Assembly: GCA_023386515.1 (NCBI GenBank)
Contig: JAEWJQ010000241.1
Span: forward strand, 1-5,883
From: Pseudomonadota bacterium
GTDB taxonomy: Bacteria > Pseudomonadota > Alphaproteobacteria > Sphingomonadales > Sphingomonadaceae
DNA: 5,883 nt
Reading direction: 5' to 3'
Shown in pieces: positions 1-5,091 of the stretch. The position numbers and the translations under genes were made by a program. Numbering within the stretch: the stretch's first letter is position 1; every line of letters begins with the position of its first letter. The notes beneath the pieces are model-generated. The model did no database searches. It was not told the origin of the DNA and saw only the letters and a program-made list of their open reading frames with translations.

Positions 1-823
1 GGGTGATCATGAACGCGACCGGCTTGCCGTCCAGTTCGGCGATGCGGATCAGGTCGTTGAACACGATCGGCTTCAGCTTGACGCCGACGTCCTTGATCTC
101 GGGCGGGGTGAGGGGCACGAACCCCCAATTGTCGCTCCACGCATCGTTGAGGATGCCGAGGATGATCGCCGCTTCCTGGTCGAACTTGCTCTTGTCGACC
201 TCGCGCACGGTGATGCGCGGGTTGTTCTCGCCGGACTTGATGATCCGCTTCACGATCGGCGGGAATTCCTGCGTGATGTCGAGTTCGTAGGTGTAGAGCG
301 TCTTGACCGCGCCATAGCCGGCGCGTTCGATCCAGCCCTGATATTCGGGGCGGGCGTGGCCCATCATGATCGTCGGGCTATGGTCGAACCCTTGCGTCAA
401 TAGGCCCGGCTCTTCCCAGATCGACTGGGAGATCGGGCCGAGCGCGCGGGTCATGCCCTGTTCGCGCAGCCAGCCTTCCGCTTGGGCGAGCAACGCGATG
501 AAGATGTCCTCGCGCTCCGCATCCATCAGGCCCCATTGGCCGGCGCCGGGGCCGAAGCCCTGCTCGGCCGGCATGGTCAGCGCCAGCGTGTCGATATGCG
601 CCGAGATCCGCCCGACGACGCGGCCGCCCTCTTCGGCGAGGAACAATTGCGCCTTGGCGTGGCTGTACCAGCCGTTCTTTTCGGGAGTAATCAGGCCGAG
701 GGCTTCGCCCTTCAGCGGCGGGACCCAGTGAGGATCGTCGCGATACAGACGAAAAGGCAGGTCGACGAAGGCCTTGCGGTCCTTCTTCGTCACTACAGGG
801 CGGATCGTCACGTTGTTGGCCAT
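1..823 (-). CDS. GNAT-fold N-acyltransferase-like protein, 3' end cut by window (possible bacterial ceramide synthase homologue)
   Basis: An open frame without stops runs from an ATG at 823-821 to the left edge, giving 274 residues; the C-terminus is missing (relatives, as I recall them, are about 370-400 residues). The start is fixed by GGAGGAGGG seven bases upstream. The protein opens MANNVTIRPVVTKKDRKAFV and continues with LPFRLYRDDPHWVPPLKGE (residues 22-40), a signature I know from GNAT-like proteins often labelled 'N-acetyltransferase' or, misleadingly, 'dATP pyrophosphohydrolase'. Residues 58-78 (AQLFLAEEGGRVVGRISAHID) and about 255-273 (ending IAELDGKPVAFMI) both look like the central strands of a GNAT fold, suggesting two GNAT modules in tandem. 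No signal peptide or membrane segment is seen, so it is probably cytosolic or peripheral at the membrane. From memory, the Caulobacter ceramide synthase (CC_1154, bCerS) is a GNAT-type protein of this general kind; assigning that activity here is inference. The family call is fairly firm, the substrate is not. Confidence 0.85.
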   Translation of the reverse strand, partial: MANNVTIRPVVTKKDRKAFVDLPFRLYRDDPHWVPPLKGEALGLITPEKNGWYSHAKAQLFLAEEGGRVVGRISAHIDTLALTMPAEQGFGPGAGQWGLMDAEREDIFIALLAQAEGWLREQGMTRALGPISQSIWEEPGLLTQGFDHSPTIMMGHARPEYQGWIERAGYGAVKTLYTYELDITQEFPPIVKRIIKSGENNPRITVREVDKSKFDQEAAIILGILNDAWSDNWGFVPLTPPEIKDVGVKLKPIVFNDLIRIAELDGKPVAFMIT

Positions 824-830
824 CGTCTTT

Positions 831-839
831 CCCTCCTCC
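831..839 (-). promoter_or_regulatory. Strong Shine-Dalgarno of the GNAT-like gene
   Basis: On the minus strand GGAGGAGGG lies seven bases before the ATG at 823. It is a near-perfect anti-16S match at ideal spacing. It decides the start of the GNAT gene and implies efficient translation. It is the best ribosome binding site in the window. Confidence 0.85.
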
Positions 840-879
840 GGCGCCGGGCGCATCTAGCACGAAGCCGCGGGCAAGCGAG

Positions 880-893
880 TGACGATTGCGTCA
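880..893. promoter_or_regulatory. Short palindrome, possible operator between divergent genes
   Basis: TGACG, four bases, then CGTCA forms a perfect 5+5 base dyad in the gap between the GNAT gene and the desaturase gene. Its place between two divergent starts would suit an operator for a dimeric regulator acting on one or both promoters. A dyad this short can arise by chance in GC-rich DNA. No convincing -35/-10 pair was found next to it on either strand; the minus strand has only an extended -10-like TGCTAGAT around 851-858. Confidence 0.2.
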
Positions 894-981
894 TCAGTGA
901 TCGAAAACTTGCGCGCTCCCGCGGGCGTCGCGCCTGTAAATGCCACGCTGTCGCCACTATCTGAAGGCAATGGCACAGGTC

Positions 982-2076
982 ATGGACAGCACCCTTTCCC
1001 TCGCACGCGATACCGCCCCCGCGGCGGAGGGCGCGCGCGCCAAGACGATCCGGATCGCCGACGACAAGGCGATGCTGCGCACCGCAGCGGAGTTGACGCG
1101 CGATCTGATCGCGCCGCGCCCGCGCGTCTATTGGGCGGACATGATCGCCTCGGTCGTCGTCGGCTATGGCGCGCTGGTTGCGGCGGTGACCGTGTCGGGC
1201 ACCGGCTGGGTGGTGCTGGCGGCGGTAATCGCCGCGCTCGCGCTCTATCGTGCGGAAAGCTTCATCCACGAAGTCAGCCATATGAAGCACAGCAGCGTGC
1301 CGGGCTTTCGCGCCGGCTGGAATGCGCTGGTCGGTGTGCCGATGCTGACGCCGAGCTTCATGTACGAGGGCGTGCACAACCTGCATCATGCCAAGACCCG
1401 CTACGGCACGGTCGAGGATCCGGAATATCTGCCGCTGGCGCTGATGAAGCCGTGGACGCTGCCGGCGTTCGTCGTCATCTCCGCGCTGGCGCCGATCGGC
1501 CTGCTGATCCGCTTCGCGATCCTGTCGCCCCTGTCGCTGCTGTCGCCGCGGCTGCGGACGATCGTGCGCGAGCGCTATTCGGCGCTGGCGATCAATCCGC
1601 AGTTCCGCCGCCGCGCGCCGGAGGGCGAGGCGCTGGCGCTGTGGAACCGTACCGAGGCGGCCGCTAGCCTGTGGGCGATCGCGATCGTCGTGCTGACCGC
1701 CACCGGCGTTTTCTCGCTGCGCGGCGTGCTGATCGCGCTGGCGATCGGATCGACCGTGGCGGTGGTCAATCAGGTGCGCACCCTGGTCGCGCACCTCTGG
1801 GAGAATGACGGCGAGCCGATGACCGTCACCGGTCAGTATCTCGATTCAGTCAACGTGCCGCCACCGGCGCTGCTCCCCGCCCTGTGGGCGCCGGTCGGGC
1901 TGCGCTATCATGCGCTGCACCATCTGATCCCGGCGCTGCCCTATCACTCGCTCGGCGAAGCGCATCGCCGCATCACCGCGGCGCTGGAAGCGGGCTCGCC
2001 CTACCACAAGGCGAGCTATGCGGGCCTGCCCGGTCTTGTGCACAAGATCGTACGGAGCACGCTGGTCGCGCGCTAA
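982..2076 (+). CDS. Membrane fatty-acid desaturase/hydroxylase family protein
   Basis: This is a 364-residue integral membrane di-iron enzyme of the fatty acid desaturase family, expected to oxidise an acyl or lipid chain in the inner membrane with O2 and reductant. All three histidine boxes are present: HEVSH at 96-100 (with a further His at 103), HNLHH at 132-136 and HALHH at 310-314, the last followed by LIPALPYHSLGEAHR, plus an extra conserved-looking His271 in LVAHLWEND. Hydrophobic stretches at about 54-90, 158-186 and 229-265 supply the membrane helices between the boxes, the usual layout. The start is uncertain: in-frame ATGs occur at 940, 970 and 982, none with a well-spaced Shine-Dalgarno. 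I chose 982 because the codons before it look unlike the gene, but 970 is as likely. The gene is divergent from the GNAT gene. Substrate and regiochemistry (desaturation or hydroxylation) cannot be read from the sequence. Confidence 0.9.
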   Translation: MDSTLSLARDTAPAAEGARAKTIRIADDKAMLRTAAELTRDLIAPRPRVYWADMIASVVVGYGALVAAVTVSGTGWVVLAAVIAALALYRAESFIHEVSHMKHSSVPGFRAGWNALVGVPMLTPSFMYEGVHNLHHAKTRYGTVEDPEYLPLALMKPWTLPAFVVISALAPIGLLIRFAILSPLSLLSPRLRTIVRERYSALAINPQFRRRAPEGEALALWNRTEAAASLWAIAIVVLTATGVFSLRGVLIALAIGSTVAVVNQVRTLVAHLWENDGEPMTVTGQYLDSVNVPPPALLPALWAPVGLRYHALHHLIPALPYHSLGEAHRRITAALEAGSPYHKASYAGLPGLVHKIVRSTLVAR

Positions 2077-2146
2077 TTCGATGGTCGGGATCGTGTGTCC
2101 CGCCTAGAATGACGGTGACGGCCGCGGCGTCCTGCCCGGCCGGAAC

Positions 2147-2152
2147 GGAGGG
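2147..2152 (+). promoter_or_regulatory. Shine-Dalgarno choosing the start of the small exported-protein gene
   Basis: GGAGGG lies ten bases before the ATG at 2163. No comparable site precedes the earlier in-frame ATG at 2109. It therefore favours the shorter protein, whose N-terminus then looks like a signal sequence. Confidence 0.5.
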
Positions 2153-2162
2153 CGCGGGATCA

Positions 2163-2699
2163 ATGGCGGGCATCGTGATCTTTATCGCGCTGGCGGCACA
2201 GGCTGCGGCAGACCGTGCCGCATCGGGCGCCGGGACGATCACCGTCGCCGTCGCTCCCGATACGCCGGTCAGCCCGTCCGAGGCCGCCTTGCTGGCCGAG
2301 GGGGTCGGCGAAGCGCTGTCTGGGGCGAGTTTCCTCGTGCTGCCCGGCCAAGGGGTTGGGCGCTATACCGCGCGCGTCTCGCTGACGCGCTCTGCGCAGG
2401 GCCCGGTCACCGCGCCGGGCAGCGCGATCGCGTCAAGCGCCGGCGTCGCCAATTGGGGTGCTGGCTTGCGCGTCACGCTGCCGACCAACAAGCAGCAGAT
2501 CCATGAACTGATGGTGTCGACGCTGACGCTCAGCCTCGTGTCGCGCAAGGATGGCCGCGTCATATGGACGGGCAAGGCCCTGACCGCGCAGGTCGAGGGC
2601 ACGCGGGCCGATGCACCGGGAGAGCTGGGCCGCCGGCTGACCCAGGCGCTGATGACGCGCTATCCGCAGCCGGCGCCGGAGACATTGTCGGTGCCGTGA
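2163..2699 (+). CDS. Uncharacterised, probably exported protein
   Basis: The gene encodes 178 residues that I do not recognise. The start at 2163 has GGAGGG upstream and places a hydrophobic segment (MAGIVIFIALAAQAAADRAA) at the N-terminus, which reads as a signal peptide with an AQA- or AAA-type cleavage site near residue 15. It lacks the usual basic n-region. The longer start at 2109 would add 18 residues without a good ribosome site. There is no lipobox cysteine. The mature part has alternating strand-like segments: TITVAVAPDTP (25-35), RYTARVSLTRS (67-77), GAGLRVTLPT (99-108), then MVSTLTLSLVSRKDGRVIWTG (117-137), and a C-terminal helix ending in LTQALMTRYP (159-168). This is the general look of small envelope proteins with a DGRVIW turn. 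It lies 86 bases after the desaturase on the same strand, so co-transcription is possible, and converges on lptG. A periplasmic role is inference only. Confidence 0.7.
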   Translation: MAGIVIFIALAAQAAADRAASGAGTITVAVAPDTPVSPSEAALLAEGVGEALSGASFLVLPGQGVGRYTARVSLTRSAQGPVTAPGSAIASSAGVANWGAGLRVTLPTNKQQIHELMVSTLTLSLVSRKDGRVIWTGKALTAQVEGTRADAPGELGRRLTQALMTRYPQPAPETLSVP

Positions 2700-2709
2700 G
2701 CCGGCAGGG

Positions 2710-3801
2710 CTATTCCTCGGTGCGGATCAGCACCGCTTCGCCGATCAGTAGGAACAGCAGGAACGGTGCCCAGGCGGCGAGGAACGGCGGGTAGGCGCCC
2801 AGATTGCCCATCGCCAGCGCGAAATTGTCCGCAACGAAATAGGCGAAGCCGAGCGCCATGCCGATCACCGCGCGGATGAACAGCTGGCCCGAGCGGGCGA
2901 TGCCGAACGCCGCGACGGCGCCGAGCAGCGGCATCAGCACCGCGGACAGCGGCCCGGACAATTTGTGCCACAGCGTGCTTTCCAGCGACTTGGTCGGCCG
3001 GCCAGCGTCGCGCAGGTCGCCGATCGCCGCTTCCAGCGCGGGGAAGGACAGGCCGTCGGGATTGACCTCGCCGAGGGTGAACTGGTCGGGACGGACGCCG
3101 GGCGCGACGATGGTGGTGCCGATCGCCTGCTGGCGCGCGGTGGCGACGTCGAAACGGGTCGCAGGAGCGATCTGCCAGCCGTTGCCGACCCGGCGGCCGC
3201 GCGGCGCAGTGATGATCGAGACGAGATTGCCGCCGGTGCGATCGTAGACGGTGACGTTGCCGAGCTGCACCGCATTGCCGCGGCCCCGGACCTGGCCGAC
3301 CGCGATCAGATCGTCGCCGTCGCGCACCCAGACGTTCGATCGGTCGCCGCGGTCGATCGGCAGCGCGCCATATTCCACCGCCTTCCACTGGTCGAGCGTC
3401 GCGGTGGCGCGGGTGACGATCCGTTCGTTGAAAGCGAAGCTGAAGATCGCGACACCCAGGCTGGCGACGAGCAGCGGCGCAAGCACCTGATGCGCCGACA
3501 GGCCCGCCGCCTTCAGTGCGATGATCTCGCTGTTCTGGTTCATCGTGAAGAAGGTCGCGATCGCGCCGAGCAGTACCGAGAAGGGCAGCAGAAAGGCGAT
3601 GATCTGCGGCGCGCGCAGCGTGACATAGGTCCAGACCTGCGCCTGGGTGTTGCCGGGATGGGCGAGGATATTGCCCGATTCGCCGAGCAGGTCGAGCGTC
3701 TGCAGAATCAGCACCAGCGCGGCGAGCAGGCCGAACGTCCGCGTGAAGAACAGCCGCGCCATGTACCAGGACACGACGCGCGACGGGAAGAAGGCGTTCA
3801 T
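2710..3801 (-). CDS. lptG: LptG, LPS export ABC transporter permease
   Basis: This 363-residue protein is a member of the YjgP/YjgQ (LptF/LptG) family. With LptF and the LptB ATPase it extracts LPS or a comparable glycolipid from the outer leaflet of the inner membrane and passes it to LptC and the periplasmic bridge. The layout is typical: three helices near the N-terminus (about 18-40, 62-85, 105-127), a periplasmic beta-jellyroll domain (about 130-275), and three C-terminal helices (about 283-302, 305-327, 337-359). The cytoplasmic loop NSEIIALKAAGLS (90-102) matches the coupling helix that contacts LptB. The start is the ATG at 3801, overlapping the lptF stop by four bases (ATGA) and preceded by AAGAAGG. 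A longer open frame upstream only shadows lptF. Length fits the family (about 360). It stops at TAG, 10 bases from the convergent gene. Assignment to LptG rather than LptF rests on gene order, length and sequence. Confidence 0.95.
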   Translation of the reverse strand: MNAFFPSRVVSWYMARLFFTRTFGLLAALVLILQTLDLLGESGNILAHPGNTQAQVWTYVTLRAPQIIAFLLPFSVLLGAIATFFTMNQNSEIIALKAAGLSAHQVLAPLLVASLGVAIFSFAFNERIVTRATATLDQWKAVEYGALPIDRGDRSNVWVRDGDDLIAVGQVRGRGNAVQLGNVTVYDRTGGNLVSIITAPRGRRVGNGWQIAPATRFDVATARQQAIGTTIVAPGVRPDQFTLGEVNPDGLSFPALEAAIGDLRDAGRPTKSLESTLWHKLSGPLSAVLMPLLGAVAAFGIARSGQLFIRAVIGMALGFAYFVADNFALAMGNLGAYPPFLAAWAPFLLFLLIGEAVLIRTEE

Positions 3802-4991
3802 GCCGTGCCCTTCTTGCGGTTGCGGCCGGGAATGTAGCGGACGATGACCTTGCCGACCTTGCCGAAGGCGCGCTCGATCGCGCCGATCGGCTGGCCGCCG
3901 GGGACATAGGCGATCGTATAGTACATCCAGAGGATCAGCCCGGCGAAGATCAGGAACGGCGTCCACAGTGCGATCAGCGGGTCGATCCGGCCGAGCTCGC
4001 CGATCGAGGCGGCGTATTCGTTGACCTTGTGATAGGCGACGATCATCACGATCGCCAGGAAGACGCCGACGCCCGACGACGATCGCTTCGGCGGCACGCC
4101 CAAGGCGATGGCGAGCAGCGGCAACAGGAACATCGTCGCCACCTCGACCAGGCGGAAGTGGAATTCGGACCGCGTGCTGTCACGCTGTTCCTCGCTTGCC
4201 GCGCGATGGCCGAGCTTGGCGAGTTCCGGCAGCGTAAATTCGAGATTGCGGCCGCCGCGACGCCGGAAGCTCTCATATTTGGGCAGCGGGATCGGCAGGT
4301 CGTGCGAGGTGAAGGTCAGCACGCGCGGCACCTGGAAATTCGGCGCCTTGTGCACCAATGTGCCGTTGGTCAGGCGGAAGATGATCGTATTGGGATCGTC
4401 CGTCGCCAGGAACTGGCCGCTTTGTGCGGTCACCGAATAGCTGGTGCCTTTGTTCTCGACATGGACGAAGATGCCCTCGAGCTGACGGCCACGGTCGTGG
4501 CTCTGCTCGATGCGCAGCGTCATCTGGCTGCCGAAATGGGTGAACTCGCCGACCTTGATCGATGCGCCGAGCGCGCCGGTGCGCAATTCAAAGCGCAATT
4601 GCTCGTAATAATAGCGTGCCTGCGGCTGGACGAAGCCGACGATCGCGATGTTGAGCGCGGCGAGGACGATCGCGTACATATAGGGCACGCGGAGCAGCCG
4701 CGTGTAGCTGACGCCGACCGCGCGCAGCACGTCGAGTTCCGAATTGGCGGCGAGGCGGCGGAAGGCGAGCAGGATGCCGAGCAGCAGGCCGATCGGAATG
4801 CCGAGGCCGAGATATTCGGGCAGCAGATTGGCGAGCATCCGCCAGACGACGCTGATCGGGCCGCCCTGCGTCGCGACGAAGTCGAACAGGCGACGGATGC
4901 GGTCGAGCACCAGCAGCATGGCCGCGATGGTCAGCGTCGAGATCAGCGGCAACGCGATCAGCCTGGCCATGTAGCGGTCGATGGATTTCAT
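3798..4991 (-). CDS. lptF: LptF, LPS export ABC transporter permease
   Basis: This 397-residue protein is the partner permease of LptG in the LptB2FG transporter of the inner membrane. The start at 4991 gives MKSIDRYMARLIALPLISTL, the classic opening of the family; the residues upstream in the open frame are Arg/Pro-rich and not protein-like. Helices lie at about 11-30, 53-76, 104-122, 284-299, 307-325 and 339-360. The coupling loop NSELDVLRAVGVS (83-95) faces LptB, and residues about 125-280 form the periplasmic jellyroll domain with many beta strands (for example TYSVTAQSGQFLAT-like repeats around 183-196). A basic cytoplasmic tail (364-397, ending GRNRKKGTA) is somewhat longer than I expect for E. 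coli LptF. No clear Shine-Dalgarno precedes the ATG; the leader is pyrimidine-rich. lptG follows with a four-base overlap, so the two form one operon. The family assignment is secure. Confidence 0.95.
   Translation of the reverse strand: MKSIDRYMARLIALPLISTLTIAAMLLVLDRIRRLFDFVATQGGPISVVWRMLANLLPEYLGLGIPIGLLLGILLAFRRLAANSELDVLRAVGVSYTRLLRVPYMYAIVLAALNIAIVGFVQPQARYYYEQLRFELRTGALGASIKVGEFTHFGSQMTLRIEQSHDRGRQLEGIFVHVENKGTSYSVTAQSGQFLATDDPNTIIFRLTNGTLVHKAPNFQVPRVLTFTSHDLPIPLPKYESFRRRGGRNLEFTLPELAKLGHRAASEEQRDSTRSEFHFRLVEVATMFLLPLLAIALGVPPKRSSSGVGVFLAIVMIVAYHKVNEYAASIGELGRIDPLIALWTPFLIFAGLILWMYYTIAYVPGGQPIGAIERAFGKVGKVIVRYIPGRNRKKGTA
3809..3815 (-). promoter_or_regulatory. Shine-Dalgarno of lptG inside the lptF coding end
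   Basis: AAGAAGG on the minus strand is formed by the last Arg-Lys-Lys codons of lptF and lies seven bases before the lptG ATG. With the four-base ATGA overlap it indicates translational coupling. It fixes the lptG start against the longer upstream frame. Confidence 0.6.
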
Positions 4992-5027
4992 GCGGGAAGG
5001 GGCTCGGGCCGGAACGGGAAGGGCAGG

Positions 5028-5056
5028 CGTATAGGATTGCAGGCTAGACGCGCCAG
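5028..5056 (-). promoter_or_regulatory. Weak promoter-like pair upstream of lptF
   Basis: On the minus strand CTGGCG (5056-5051) and TATACG (5033-5028) are separated by 17 bases and would start a transcript about 30 bases ahead of the lptF ATG. Three and four of six bases match the sigma-70 consensus. The position in the only sizeable gap before the lptFG operon is the main argument. The match itself is weak. Confidence 0.2.
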
Positions 5057-5091
5057 CTAAAAATACCGTTCCGTCACTGCAGAAGGGGCGG

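Noticed and set aside
378..860. Minus-strand and plus-strand frames of 160 codons within the GNAT gene region.
   Set aside because: Both are Arg/Gly/Pro-rich and motif-free. The GNAT frame on the minus strand is open to the window edge with a strong ribosome site and recognisable protein.
808..1794. Long minus-strand frame (328 codons) opposite the desaturase gene.
   Set aside because: Its translation is dominated by Arg, Gln, His and Asp with no domain or motif, as expected for the antisense of a GC-rich gene. The plus-strand frame has histidine boxes and membrane helices.
2086..2102. CGGGA-N7-TCCCG hairpin just after the desaturase stop, as a possible terminator.
   Set aside because: The stem is only five base pairs and no T-run follows, so it does not qualify as an intrinsic terminator.
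2699..2711. AGCC-N5-GGCT dyad across the convergent gene ends.
   Set aside because: A four-base stem without T-runs on either side is too weak to call a bidirectional terminator.
2965..3837. Plus-strand frame of 290 codons opposite lptG.
   Set aside because: Composition is Arg/Asp/Glu/Ala-rich and featureless, without a ribosome site; it mirrors the lptG coding frame.
4029..5060. Plus-strand frame of 343 codons opposite lptF.
   Set aside because: Low-complexity charged translation rich in Arg, Asp, Gln and His, typical of a shadow frame. The lptF protein on the other strand is unmistakable.
5058..5065. T-run on the minus strand (TATTTTTA) after the kinase gene, as a terminator or a -10 box.
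   Set aside because: No stable stem precedes the T-run and no acceptable -35 lies at 16-18 bases, so neither reading can be supported.
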